64,000 bases of DNA from contig JASNZV010000030.1 of the NCBI GenBank assembly GCA_048499455.1, forward strand, positions 1-64,000, written 5' to 3'. A program made the translations under genes and the position numbers. Within the stretch, counting starts at the first letter, position 1; every line of letters starts with the position of its first letter. The notes beneath the pieces are model-generated. The model ran no database searches, was not told the DNA's origin, and worked only from the letters and a program-made list of their open reading frames with translations. Source of the stretch: CFX5 sp023384495. GTDB taxonomy: Bacteria; Chloroflexota; Anaerolineae; Caldilineales; Caldilineaceae. This document shows positions 1 through 8,438 of this stretch, one piece after another.

Positions 1-270
1 TAGGGACATTAGGGCCAATTTTGCATGTGTTGATAGACGAGGAATTCTATCCACACACGCAGCAGATCGTTAACTGCACCATAGAGGAGATCGCCGACTG
101 CTGGGGAAAGATTTTCCAGTGGTTCTTTACATGCCTGGATGAGGCGCGCAGTATCGCCCGCATTCTGAGTTGACAGGGGTATCCGATAGCAGGGGTTGCC
201 AACAAGACAATCTGCCATAGGAGAACCCACAGCGAAGCTAACAGTACAGTTCCGCGATTCGCCAAAATGC
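1..270. other. Left edge, no supported gene
   Basis: Short open frames exist on both strands, but none has a recognisable product, a ribosome binding site or the codon bias of the neighbours. I see no coding or RNA feature here. Confidence 0.5.
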
Positions 271-299
271 TTGACATCGGCCCCCGCTCATGCTACACT
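271..299 (+). promoter_or_regulatory. Sigma-70-type promoter of the T-box operon
   Basis: A TTGACA -35 box (271-276) and a TACACT -10 box (294-299) are separated by 17 bases, with TGC just before the -10. The predicted transcript starts near 306, about 15 bases before the first helix of the T-box leader. Confidence 0.75.
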
Positions 300-320
300 A
301 CCTACCAACACACAAACAGC

Positions 321-621
321 ATCGATGGAGACGAGTAGACGTCCCAACCCTGTCCAGCGAGCCTGGGCCGGTGGAAGCCAGGTACAGCGGCCGGCGTCGA
401 AGATCCCTCCTGAGCTGTGGTCCGAACTTTAGGAGCCTGAACGCTTCTGAACAGTAGACGCCACCGGTTTCGTGAACCGTTATCGTCACGGCTGAATCAG
501 CGGATGCCCTGCCTCCGCCGGCTCAGCAGCGAGGGCCCGCCGCAATTGCGTGCATGGCGGGAACTGGGGTGGTACCGCGGAGCGCACAGCCCGTCCCCTT
601 GGGGGATGGGCTTTTTGTTTT
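321..621 (+). promoter_or_regulatory. T-box leader, probably reading tRNA-Ile
   Basis: A classic T-box riboswitch, a leader that senses uncharged tRNA. The antiterminator motif with GGTGGTACCGCGG lies at 568-580. Its bulge TGGT would pair with a tRNA ending in ACCA, so the discriminator base is A. Stem I starts near 321. GGAG and GACG on the 5' side pair with CGTC and CTCC on the 3' side, enclosing the AGTA/GAA loop-E pattern of a specifier loop. The 3' strand of that loop is GAAGATCC. It gives ATC (Ile) if one base separates GAA from the codon, or GAT (Asp) if none does. A tRNA-Asp normally has discriminator G, which does not fit the bulge, so Ile is favoured and no alanine codon is seen. 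ileS is the third gene downstream. Confidence 0.92.
588..621 (+). terminator. T-box intrinsic terminator
   Basis: An 11-bp helix (588-598 with 602-612, one G-T pair) with a three-base loop is followed by TTTTTGTTTT. It lies just after the antiterminator motif, so the two structures are mutually exclusive in the normal T-box manner. Confidence 0.9.
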
Positions 622-664
622 GTGCAGCCGTGGGCGAGGATCTGGACAGAAACGAGCGGAAATC

Positions 665-1399
665 ATGACCGAACAGCTCTATTACCAGGATGCCTACACG
701 AAGGAGTTCAGCGCCCGCGTGGCCGCGACAGAGCCGGCTGCCGGCGGGCTGCGTGTTGCGCTCGACCAGACGGCCTTCTACCCCGGCGGCGGTGGGCAAC
801 CCAGCGATACCGGCTGGCTGACGGTTCACGGCGAACGCTACCCCGTGACCGCAGTCAAGCGGGAGGGCGCACACATCTGGCACACGGTGGGGGGCGAGCC
901 GGTGATTACGGCGGGGGACATGGCCCACGGCGAAGTGGACTGGCCGCGGCGCTATGCGATCATGCGCACGCACACCGCTATGCACATCCTCTGCGGCGTG
1001 GTCTGGCGCGACTATGGCGCCAGCGTCACCGGCGGCAATATGGACCCCGGCGAGGGGCGCATGGACTTCGAGTTCGCCAGCCTGACGCGCGACCTAATCA
1101 GCGAGATCGAGGCCAAGTGCAATGCCGAGATCGCCGCTGCGCGCACGGTGCGCACCCAGATCCTGCCGCGCGAAGAAGCGTTCCAGATCCCCGACCTGAT
1201 CCGCACCAAGATCAACCTGCTGCCCGCCGGTATCCAGGAGGTGCGCACGGTAGAGATCGTGGGGCTGGACTTACAGGCCGACGGCGGGACGCACGTAGCG
1301 AATACGCGTGAGGTGGGCGCAATCCAGGTGGCCGATTACAAGAGCAAGGGGGCCATCAACAAACGCATCTATATCAAACTCGGCGACCCAGCAGCGTAG
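665..1399 (+). CDS. AlaX-type alanyl-tRNA editing protein
   Basis: A free-standing homologue of the alanyl-tRNA synthetase editing domain, 244 aa, expected to hydrolyse Ser-tRNA(Ala) or Gly-tRNA(Ala) in the cytoplasm. The N-terminal beta-barrel carries the family's 'TAFYPGGGGQPSDTG' stretch near residues 36-50. The zinc-site histidine pair of the HxxxH type is seen in 'RTHTAMHIL' near 101-109, and 'GLDLQADGGTHVANTREVG' near 201-219 supplies the later ligand region; the usual Cys there appears replaced. The ATG at 665 is chosen because the in-frame upstream part overlaps the T-box terminator. It is the first gene after the T-box and is probably cotranscribed with the GNAT gene and ileS. AlaX beside ileS under one leader is unusual and suggests pooled control of tRNA charging and proofreading. 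Confidence 0.88.
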   Translation: MTEQLYYQDAYTKEFSARVAATEPAAGGLRVALDQTAFYPGGGGQPSDTGWLTVHGERYPVTAVKREGAHIWHTVGGEPVITAGDMAHGEVDWPRRYAIMRTHTAMHILCGVVWRDYGASVTGGNMDPGEGRMDFEFASLTRDLISEIEAKCNAEIAAARTVRTQILPREEAFQIPDLIRTKINLLPAGIQEVRTVEIVGLDLQADGGTHVANTREVGAIQVADYKSKGAINKRIYIKLGDPAA

Positions 1400-1446
1400 T
1401 GGCATTGGTTGCCAGCTAAATTCAGTAGTTCACGATTCATGTGCTC

Positions 1447-1490
1447 CGGGCCGGTCCGTGACCGGCCCGACGACGGGTCACGGACCCGTC
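1447..1490. repeat. Two tandem GC hairpins with complementary loops
   Basis: Between alaX and the GNAT gene there is a 10-bp perfect hairpin with loop CGT (1447-1469), then an 8-bp perfect hairpin with loop ACG (1472-1490). The inner parts of the two, GGTCCGTGACC and GGTCACGGACC, are exact reverse complements, so the pair can also fold as one long helix. No T-run follows, so it is not a standard terminator. It may adjust read-through or mRNA stability, or be a REP-like element. Confidence 0.7.
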
Positions 1491-1579
1491 TTGAGCGGAA
1501 ATCGTGAAGTACTGAAATTCTACGGTCGTTCGTGGCTGTCACACAGGTGGCGGGGCCTACAGGAATGAGGAGGTGTGCG

Positions 1580-2086
1580 ATGCAGATCCGCAAACTGAAT
1601 GGCGACGACATCGCGGCCTACCATCCGCTGCGGCTACAGGCGTTGCGCGAACACCCGGAGGCATTCAGCAGCGATTACGAAGATGAGCTGCGGCGCGACC
1701 CGGTGGAAGCGGCCCAGAGGCTCCAGCCATCGCCCGACCGCTTTCTGCTCGGCGCCTGGGTGGATGGGGCGTTGGTGGGCACGCTGGGCCTGAACCGATC
1801 ACCGGGCCGCAAGGTGCGCCACCGCGCCGGGTTGGGCGCCATGTATGTGGCGCCCGCCTTCCGCCGGCAGGGGGTGGGGCAGGCGCTGATCGCCGCCGTG
1901 ATCCGACACGCGCGCGCCCTCCCCGACCTGGAAGAGCTGGTGCTCGCCGTAACCGTGGGCAACGAGCCGGCGCGCAGATTTTATCTGGCCGCCGGGTTCG
2001 TCCCATCGTATGTGGAGCCGCGTTATATCAAGCATGACGGCTGTTACTATGACATCGAGTGGATGTCGCTACGGCTCATGACATAA
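1580..2086 (+). CDS. GNAT family N-acetyltransferase
   Basis: A 168-aa single-domain GCN5-related acetyltransferase that would transfer acetyl from acetyl-CoA to an amine. The acetyl-CoA binding motif A is visible as 'MYVAPAFRRQGVGQALI' near residues 90-106 (R/Q-x-x-G-x-G/A form). The motif B region 'NEPARRFYLAAGF' follows near 131-143. The start at 1580 has a strong GAGGAGG ribosome site 7 bases upstream, which rules out the longer in-frame forms. It lies between alaX and ileS in the same direction, so it may be cotranscribed. The substrate cannot be told; a tRNA-, ribosome- or antibiotic-related role would be speculation from position. Confidence 0.85.
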   Translation: MQIRKLNGDDIAAYHPLRLQALREHPEAFSSDYEDELRRDPVEAAQRLQPSPDRFLLGAWVDGALVGTLGLNRSPGRKVRHRAGLGAMYVAPAFRRQGVGQALIAAVIRHARALPDLEELVLAVTVGNEPARRFYLAAGFVPSYVEPRYIKHDGCYYDIEWMSLRLMT

Positions 2087-2148
2087 GTACACTGAGCATG
2101 ACATTGGCTTGTTGGACAACCGGCACAACAATTGGACAGGTGTAATCG

Positions 2149-5100
2149 ATGACAGACCAGACACACAACCACCCAACACGATTCAAACCAACACGATTCA
2201 AAGAGGTCAAGCCCACCGTCAACTACCCGGCGATGGAGGAGCAGATCATGCAGCTCTGGCGCGAGCGCGATGTCATGCGGCGCAGCATGACCGAGCGCGA
2301 GGGGCAGAAGCCGTATGTCTTCTTTGAGGGGCCGCCCACCGCGAATGGCCGCCCTGGCATCCATCATGTGTTGGCGCGCGCCTTCAAGGACATTTTCCCC
2401 CGCTACAAGACCATGACCGGCCACTATGTTCTGCGCCGCGGCGGGTGGGACACGCACGGCCTGCCCGTGGAGATCGAGGTCGAGAAGCGGCTCAACATCA
2501 GCGGCAAGCAGCAGATCGAGGAGTACGGCGTGGCCGAATTCAACCGGCTCTGCAAGGCCTCGGCCATGGAGTACATCCAAGAATGGGAACGGTTGACCGA
2601 ACGCATGGCCTTCTGGGTAGACCTGGACACGGCCTATGTCACCTTCCACAATGACTATATCGAGTCGGTCTGGTGGGTGCTCAAACAGTTCTGGGAAAAG
2701 GGGCTACTCTATGAGGGATACAAGGTGGTGCCCTATTGCCCGCGCTGCGGCACGCCGCTGAGCAGCCACGAACTCTCGCTCGGCTACAAAGAAGGGACCA
2801 TCGACCCCAGCGTCTATGTCAAGTTCCGCGTCCGGCGCGGCGAAGGGCGTTCGTTTGTGCAGAGCGGACGCTCGCCCGAAGAGACCGAGTACTTCCTGGC
2901 GTGGACGACCACCCCATGGACGCTGCCCGGCAATGTGGCGCTGGCCGTGGGCGAGGAGCTCGACTACGTGCGCGTGCGCGACGCCGGGGGCGATGTGCTC
3001 TACCTGGCCGAGACGCTGGCGCCCACCGTCTTGGCCCCCGGTTACCAGGTGCTGGATCGCCTCAAGGGGCGCGACCTGCTGGGCATGCACTATGAGCCGC
3101 TCTTCACCTTCTATCCGGTGGAGCAGGATTATGCCTATGTGGTGGCGGGCGACTTTGTGAGCACTGGCGACGGCACGGGCATCGTCCACCTGGCGCCGGC
3201 CTTTGGCGCCGTCGACATGGAGGTGGGGCACAAGTATGGGCTGCCCATCATCCAGACTGTGGACGCCGCCGGCCAGTTCCGCGCCGAGGTGACGCCATGG
3301 GCCGGCCTCTTTGTCAAGACCGCCGACCCGGCCATCCAGGATGATCTGGAGCGCCGCGGGTTGCTCTACAGCGCCGGCCTCTACGAGCACACCTATCCCT
3401 TCTGCTGGCGTTGTGATTCGCCGCTGCTCTACTGGGCCAAGCCGACCTGGTATGTGCGCACCAGCCAGCTGCGCGACAACCTGGTCAACAACAACCGGCA
3501 GATCAACTGGTATCCCGACCATATCCGCGAGGGGCGCTTTGGCAACTGGCTGGAGAACAACGTAGACTGGGCGCTGGGCCGCGACCGCTTCTGGGGCACC
3601 CCCATCCCCATCTGGAAGAGCGATGCGCCCGACAGCACCTATATGGAGTGTATCGGCAGCATCGCCGAACTGGAGGCGAAAGTGGGCCATGCGCTGCCCG
3701 ACGCGGATCTGCACCGGCCCTACGTGGATGAGCTGACCTGGCCCGCGCCCGACGGCGGAACCATGCGCCGCGTCAAGGAGGTGGCCGACGTCTGGCTCGA
3801 CAGCGGCGCCATGCCCATTGCCCAGTGGCACTATCCTTTTGAGAACGGGGCCCAATACGAGGAACAGGCCCAGGCCGACTACATCTGCGAGGCCATCGAC
3901 CAGACGCGCGGTTGGTTCTATACGTTGCACGCTGTGGGTACGCTGCTCTTCGACCGGCCCGCGTTCAAGAATGTGATCTGCCTGGGTCACATCCTGGCCG
4001 AAGACGGCAGCAAGATGAGCAAGAGCAAGGGCAACGTCGTCAACCCGTGGGATGTGATGAACGAGTATGGCGCCGACGCCACCCGCTGGTATATGTACAC
4101 CGCCAGCCCACCCGGCAACAGCCGCCGCTTCTCGGGCAACCTGGTGGCCGAAACCGTGCGCCGCTTTTTGAACACATTGTGGAACACGTATAGCTTCTTT
4201 GTCACCTATGCAAACCTGAGCGAATGGCGATTGGACACAGAGGCGGAGCCCGTACGCGCCGGCGCCAATCTCCTTGACCGCTGGGTGCTGTCTGAGCTGA
4301 ACCGGCTGACGCGTGAGGTCACCGAAGCGATGGAGGGTTACGACGTGCTGGGCGCAACGCGGCCCATCGCGGCGTTTGTCGATGACGTGAGCAACTGGTA
4401 TGTGCGCCTGAGCCGCCGCCGCTTTTGGGAAGGCGACGCCGCCGCGCTCAATACCCTGCATACGGTATTGGTGACAGTGGCCAAGCTGCTGGCCCCCACC
4501 ACTCCCTTTATCGCCGAGGAACTCTATCAGAACCTGGTGCTTCATGCCAGTGGCGTCCAGAACGGCCACCCCGACAGCGTCCATCTCTGCCCGTGGCCCC
4601 AGGCCGATGGCGCACAGATCGACGAGCAGTTGAGCGCCGATATGGCGTTGGCGCAGAAGATCACCAGCCTGGGCCACGCCGCCCGCCAAAACGCCAATCT
4701 CAAAGTGCGCCAGCCGCTGGCCCAGGTGGTGGTGCGCACGCGCAACGACGGGGAGCGAACCGCGCTGGCGCGCCTGCAACAGTTCGTGCTCGATGAGCTT
4801 AACGTCAAGCAGATCAGCTTTGCCGACACCGCCGGCGATCTGGTCGAGGTGCAGGTCTTCCCCTACCCCAAACAGTTGGGGCAGAAATATGGCAAGGGCT
4901 ACCCCAAGATCCGCCAGGCCGTGGCGCAATTGGACCAGAACGAGCTGGCCGCGCGCTTTCAGGCCGGCGAGACGGTGGCGATCGTGGCCGAAGGCGAAAG
5001 CTATGCCGTCGCGCCCGAGGATGTGGAGGTGCGCTCCACCCCGCGCGCCGGCTACAGTGTGGCCGAGGACGGCGGCTATCTGGTGGCGGTCACCACCGAG

Positions 5101-5397
5101 CTGGACGAGGCGCTGCGGCAAGAGGGCTACGCCCGCGAGCTGGTGCGGCAGATCCAGCAACTGCGCAAGGACGCCGACCTGGCGATCAGCGACCGCATTG
5201 TCACGTATGTGGAAGATTCGCACCTGCTGCGCGAGGTATTGGCCCACTTTGGCGACTATGTGCGCGAAGAGACGCTCACCGTGGATCTAGTGCAGCGCCA
5301 TGCCGGGCAAGAGGCGCCCCTGCCGGCCCACCTGGCGCAGATAACGGTCGAGATGGGCGGCCATAGCGTAACCGTCGCCATTGCAAAACAGGCATGA
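2149..5397 (+). CDS. ileS: Isoleucyl-tRNA synthetase, type 2 with GIHH signature
   Basis: A 1082-aa class I synthetase that charges tRNA-Ile in the cytoplasm. It belongs to the long type-2 (eukaryote-like) IleRS group. The Rossmann domain begins with 'FFEGPPTANGRPGIHH'. The normal HxGH signature is replaced by GIHH at residues 70-73. The second ATP site KMSKS is intact at 622-626. CPRCG near 196 and a second Cys-rich turn (FCWRCDSP) near 420 flank the editing domain. The N-terminus repeats PTRFK twice, matching a short direct DNA repeat at the start of the gene. It overlaps the following DUF983 gene by ATGA. The altered GxHH motif occurs in some natural type-2 enzymes; in Priestia megaterium IleRS2 it was linked to very high mupirocin resistance. 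Confidence 0.97.
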   Translation: MTDQTHNHPTRFKPTRFKEVKPTVNYPAMEEQIMQLWRERDVMRRSMTEREGQKPYVFFEGPPTANGRPGIHHVLARAFKDIFPRYKTMTGHYVLRRGGWDTHGLPVEIEVEKRLNISGKQQIEEYGVAEFNRLCKASAMEYIQEWERLTERMAFWVDLDTAYVTFHNDYIESVWWVLKQFWEKGLLYEGYKVVPYCPRCGTPLSSHELSLGYKEGTIDPSVYVKFRVRRGEGRSFVQSGRSPEETEYFLAWTTTPWTLPGNVALAVGEELDYVRVRDAGGDVLYLAETLAPTVLAPGYQVLDRLKGRDLLGMHYEPLFTFYPVEQDYAYVVAGDFVSTGDGTGIVHLAPAFGAVDMEVGHKYGLPIIQTVDAAGQFRAEVTPWAGLFVKTADPAIQDDLERRGLLYSAGLYEHTYPFCWRCDSPLLYWAKPTWYVRTSQLRDNLVNNNRQINWYPDHIREGRFGNWLENNVDWALGRDRFWGTPIPIWKSDAPDSTYMECIGSIAELEAKVGHALPDADLHRPYVDELTWPAPDGGTMRRVKEVADVWLDSGAMPIAQWHYPFENGAQYEEQAQADYICEAIDQTRGWFYTLHAVGTLLFDRPAFKNVICLGHILAEDGSKMSKSKGNVVNPWDVMNEYGADATRWYMYTASPPGNSRRFSGNLVAETVRRFLNTLWNTYSFFVTYANLSEWRLDTEAEPVRAGANLLDRWVLSELNRLTREVTEAMEGYDVLGATRPIAAFVDDVSNWYVRLSRRRFWEGDAAALNTLHTVLVTVAKLLAPTTPFIAEELYQNLVLHASGVQNGHPDSVHLCPWPQADGAQIDEQLSADMALAQKITSLGHAARQNANLKVRQPLAQVVVRTRNDGERTALARLQQFVLDELNVKQISFADTAGDLVEVQVFPYPKQLGQKYGKGYPKIRQAVAQLDQNELAARFQAGETVAIVAEGESYAVAPEDVEVRSTPRAGYSVAEDGGYLVAVTTELDEALRQEGYARELVRQIQQLRKDADLAISDRIVTYVEDSHLLREVLAHFGDYVREETLTVDLVQRHAGQEAPLPAHLAQITVEMGGHSVTVAIAKQA

Positions 5398-5762
5398 TGA
5401 TGATGTTACAACGGCTTGGCGCGATACTTACCCAGCGATGCCCCGTCTGCCTGCGCGGCAAGGTGTTCAACTCGCTGCTTGGGATGTACAAGGAGTGCCC
5501 GGTCTGTGGCGTTCATTTTGAGCGCGAAACCGGCTATTTTCTCAATTCCATGTTTGCCGGCTACGCCCTGGGCTTTTTGTTGCTCGTGCCTACCGCGATC
5601 TGGCTCTTTTTCATGCAAGTAAGCTTTATGGTTTTTAGCAGCGTCATCATCGTCGAAACGATTCTGCTTTGGCCGCTGATCTTTCGCTATGCGCGCATCA
5701 TCTGGATGCACACCGACCAAATGATGGACCCACGCCCGCCCACTCCCCACGATCCCGTCTGA
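5394..5762 (+). CDS. DUF983 family membrane protein
   Basis: A 122-aa protein with two CPVC pairs (Cys16/19 and Cys35/38) that could form a small zinc ribbon. Two hydrophobic segments follow, near residues 52-74 and 78-96. This is the usual architecture of DUF983, whose function is not established. The start overlaps the ileS stop in the sequence ATGATGATGATG, so any of four in-frame ATG codons could be used; translational coupling to ileS is likely. It ends just before an intergenic palindrome. Confidence 0.85.
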   Translation: MMMMLQRLGAILTQRCPVCLRGKVFNSLLGMYKECPVCGVHFERETGYFLNSMFAGYALGFLLLVPTAIWLFFMQVSFMVFSSVIIVETILLWPLIFRYARIIWMHTDQMMDPRPPTPHDPV

Positions 5763-5775
5763 TCGAGAATCACTG

Positions 5776-5854
5776 AGGTGACAGTCACTTCCGGCGGCAC
5801 TGGCCGGCATAGGGCGGCAATGCCGGTCAGTGACTGTCGGGGGTGACAGTCACC
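5776..5854. repeat. Family A palindromic repeat, compound copy
   Basis: GGTGACAGTCACTT (5777-5790) is followed at a distance by CAGTGACTGTC (5828-5838) and GGTGACAGTCACC (5842-5854). The same core recurs at 12709-12740, 31745-31776 and (half copy) 60149-60160. All copies are intergenic. Confidence 0.8.
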
Positions 5855-5891
5855 TGACTGCCCACGGCGGCTATCCCCTTTTACACAATCA

Positions 5892-5900
5892 TGATATAAT
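5892..5900 (+). promoter_or_regulatory. Extended -10 promoter candidate
   Basis: TGATATAAT is an extended -10 element. No clear -35 box is seen. It lies about 85 bases before the metallopeptidase-like gene at 5986. Confidence 0.45.
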
Positions 5901-5985
5901 CGCAACGAATATAAGGTTGGACTCGTTACGCGCCGGCCCAGAGCAGATGAATCTGACGCGCTGAAGTTGTTCCATTCATATCACC

Positions 5986-6387
5986 ATGAGCCATCTATTC
6001 ACCGACAACTGGGTTGCGCCTGACCGTTTTGAACAGCTCGTCGAAGAGGCGCTCGACACCATCCCCGACGCGCTGTGGGAGGCCATCGACAATGTCGCAG
6101 TCACGGTGGCGGATTGGCCCACGCGCCACCAGCGTGAGGAGGTGGGCATCCCCCCCGGCGGTCTGTTGCTTGGGCTTTACGAAGGGGTTCCCCTCACCGA
6201 GCGCACGAGCGGCTATGGCCTGGCGCCGCCCGATGTGATCACCATTTTCCGCCGGCCCATCTTGCGGGTCTGCCCACCTGGGGATGAGGCGACGGTTCGC
6301 GCCCAGGTCCGCCGCACGGTTTTGCATGAAATTGCCCATCACTTTGGCATTAGTGACGAACGCCTGCATGAATTGGGCGCATATTAA
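5986..6387 (+). CDS. Small zincin-like metallopeptidase family protein
   Basis: A 133-aa protein of the 'minimal metalloprotease-like' family (MMP-like). The only catalytic signature is 'HEIAHHFGISDERL' at residues 114-127, an HExxHH-type zinc site with a downstream Glu. No signal peptide is seen, so it should be cytoplasmic. Homologues occur in many Actinobacteria and Chloroflexota, and the substrate is unknown. It is followed 35 bases later by a membrane-anchored protein in the same direction, probably in one transcript. Confidence 0.85.
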   Translation: MSHLFTDNWVAPDRFEQLVEEALDTIPDALWEAIDNVAVTVADWPTRHQREEVGIPPGGLLLGLYEGVPLTERTSGYGLAPPDVITIFRRPILRVCPPGDEATVRAQVRRTVLHEIAHHFGISDERLHELGAY

Positions 6388-6422
6388 GAACGCCGATGTT
6401 CAGATCAACCACGAGGAACGCC

Positions 6423-7292
6423 ATGCGCAGTTCTGCACCAGAGTCACCACAACGAGCAGCCACGCCGTCCACGCTGGGTCCCCCAAGTGTCGACCACGCC
6501 CAGCCCATACAGGCCGACTATTACAACATTATCGATGAGGAAGGGTGGCCGGTAGCGGCGCTGGTGGTGCTGACCGACCACCAACGCGAGCCGGTGCGCG
6601 CCGAATTACATCTATACGAAGAGCTCTCCGACGATACGCGCGCCTGGGCCTTCCGCCACGGGCGGGCCATTTTGGAAGCGCGCTATTACAGCGTCGAACC
6701 GGTGCCGCTCAAAGTTTTTGAGAGCTTCTTAGGCGGTGAGACCGTGCAGGTGCGGGCCACTGGCGCCAATCGTCTGCGCGCGGGTGATCAGCAGCCGTGG
6801 TTCCAACGCTGGCAAATTGCTGCAGCTGCCGCCGTGCTGGTGCTACTGGTGGCGCTGGTCTGGGCGCTGGCGTCGTTTCTGCGCGGCCCTGGCGACGCGG
6901 CCTCCCCTTCGGCCGCGCCGGCAGCGCAGGGCGGCCAACCAGCCGGCGAAGTTGCGCCAGGCACAACCGAAGGTGAACAGCCTGGCACCGGCGCAGATCC
7001 CGGCGAGGTTACCTTCCCCCCCAGCCAGCACGCCGACCCCGCGCTGGGGATCGGCAAGCGCATTCGGGTGCGGCCCGGGCTGCGGTTGTCGCTGGTGGCC
7101 GAGCCTGGCCCCGACAAGGGAGTCGTCGGCTACATGCAAGACCAACAAGAGGCCACCATCACGGACGGCCCTGCGTTTACCCAGGGCACGCGCGACACCA
7201 TCGTCTGGTGGCGCGTCCGGCTAGATGAGGGGGGAGAGGCGTGGGCGCCCGCCAACACGAGTGATGGGCCAGTGCTGGAAGCGGTGGATTGA
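6423..7292 (+). CDS. Single-span membrane protein with SH3-like outer domain
   Basis: About 289 aa. The cytoplasmic N-terminal part (about 125 aa) has no family I recognise. One transmembrane helix follows ('AAAAAVLVLLVALVWALASF', about residues 129-148). Next comes a low-complexity Ala/Pro/Gly/Glu linker, then a C-terminal domain resembling bacterial SH3 ('IRVRPGLRLSLVAEPG... GEAWAPANTSDG'). The ATG at 6423 has GAGGAA just upstream and is preferred over the one at 6396. It could sense or bind the cell wall. Function unknown. Confidence 0.7.
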   Translation: MRSSAPESPQRAATPSTLGPPSVDHAQPIQADYYNIIDEEGWPVAALVVLTDHQREPVRAELHLYEELSDDTRAWAFRHGRAILEARYYSVEPVPLKVFESFLGGETVQVRATGANRLRAGDQQPWFQRWQIAAAAAVLVLLVALVWALASFLRGPGDAASPSAAPAAQGGQPAGEVAPGTTEGEQPGTGADPGEVTFPPSQHADPALGIGKRIRVRPGLRLSLVAEPGPDKGVVGYMQDQQEATITDGPAFTQGTRDTIVWWRVRLDEGGEAWAPANTSDGPVLEAVD

Positions 7293-7314
7293 AGGGTGAA
7301 GTGGAGCGTTGTGC

Positions 7315-8430
7315 TCACCCCGTATGGAGCAAAATCATCTGTATGGGGTCGAGTGTGATGCGAACCGTTGCGCCGATGGCCGGCTGCGCAGTGGACTCGG
7401 CTGGCGCAGGCAGAGGGGCGGGCAGGTCAAAGACGAACCGTACTGGCTCGTGCGCGATGGACAGTGCAATTTCGGCCCGATAGTGGCTCCCGCGAAACGA
7501 AAGTGCGGCCAACTGGCCGTCGAGCGTGGGCGCTGTCGCCCGCGGCGCAATCGGGCCGGGCGGCAGTGCGGAGAGTGAAAGAGCCGCCTCAGGCCGGATG
7601 AGCAACATGGCCGGGCCCTTATCCGCAACCCCATCCGCCGGGGCAGCGGGCAACACAAATTCGCCCACCGGCGTCGTGACCCTGGCCGGCTCGCCGGGCG
7701 CCGCTGTGGCCGGCACCAGGTTTTGAAAGCCGAGAAAGCGGGCCACAAAGGCGTTGGCTGGCATTCTGTAGACTTGCTGTGGCGTTCCCACTTGCTCGAT
7801 ACGCCCCCGGTTCATCACCACCAGCCGATCGCCAATCGCATACGCCTCTTGCTGGTCGTGCGTCACATAGAGCGCCGTCACCCCCACCCGCTTGAGGATG
7901 GCCCGTAGCTCGGTCATCAACTCCTCGCGCAGGGCGCGATCCAGGCTCCCCAGCGGCTCGTCGAGCATGAGGAGTTGTGGGTTCGGGGCCAGGCTACGCG
8001 CCAGCGCAACCCGTTGGCGCTCCCCACCACTCAGGGCGAAGACTGTTCGCCCAGCATAGCCGTGCAGGTTGACCAAAGCCAGCATCTCGTCCACCCGGCT
8101 GTTGATCTGCGCGGCAGACATGCCGGCCATGCGCAGCCCAAAGGCGATGTTCTCACCTACCGAGCGATGGGGAAAGAGCGCAAATTCCTGAAACATGAGT
8201 CCGAACTTGCGACGATGCACCGGCGTATGGGTGAGGTCTCGCCCGTTGAGCAGCAGGCGCCCCCGGTCCGGCTGCTCCAGCCCGGCCACTAGACGCAGCA
8301 GCGTAGTCTTGCCACAGCCGCTTGGCCCCAGCAGGCAGACTATCTCACCGGCGTCGACGTGCAGATCAATCCCGGCCAGCGCCGGGGTCACCCCATCATA
8401 CGACTTTGCCACGTCAAGCAGTTGCAACAT
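7315..8430 (-). CDS. ABC transporter ATPase, Fe3+/polyamine/sulfate-type
   Basis: A 371-aa ATP-binding subunit of the CUT1/PotA/FbpC/CysA class. Walker A is GPSGCGKTT, the signature is LSGGERQRVALARSL, Walker B/D-loop is LLMLDEPLGSLD and the switch His is in VTHDQQEA. The last 110 residues form a TOBE-like domain. The ATG at 8430 gives the usual N-terminus (MLQLLDVAKSYDG). A GTG at 8439 overlapping the upstream stop codon by one base is the alternative, so the two genes are translationally coupled. No permease or binding protein is next to it, so the transported substrate cannot be assigned; the partners must be elsewhere. Confidence 0.9.
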   Translation of the reverse strand: MLQLLDVAKSYDGVTPALAGIDLHVDAGEIVCLLGPSGCGKTTLLRLVAGLEQPDRGRLLLNGRDLTHTPVHRRKFGLMFQEFALFPHRSVGENIAFGLRMAGMSAAQINSRVDEMLALVNLHGYAGRTVFALSGGERQRVALARSLAPNPQLLMLDEPLGSLDRALREELMTELRAILKRVGVTALYVTHDQQEAYAIGDRLVVMNRGRIEQVGTPQQVYRMPANAFVARFLGFQNLVPATAAPGEPARVTTPVGEFVLPAAPADGVADKGPAMLLIRPEAALSLSALPPGPIAPRATAPTLDGQLAALSFRGSHYRAEIALSIAHEPVRFVFDLPAPLPAPAESTAQPAIGATVRITLDPIQMILLHTG

Positions 8431-8438
8431 GATGCGCA

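Noticed and set aside
1..270. Minus-strand frames at 9-230 and 47-277
   Set aside because: No ribosome site, no family and overlapping each other; not supported.
2704..5247. 847-aa open frame antisense to ileS, and similar long antisense frames at 9170-10615, 14828-16243 and 61817-62800
   Set aside because: They are mirror frames of GC-rich coding sequence with no ribosome site, no recognisable family and His/Val/Gln-rich composition typical of such shadows.
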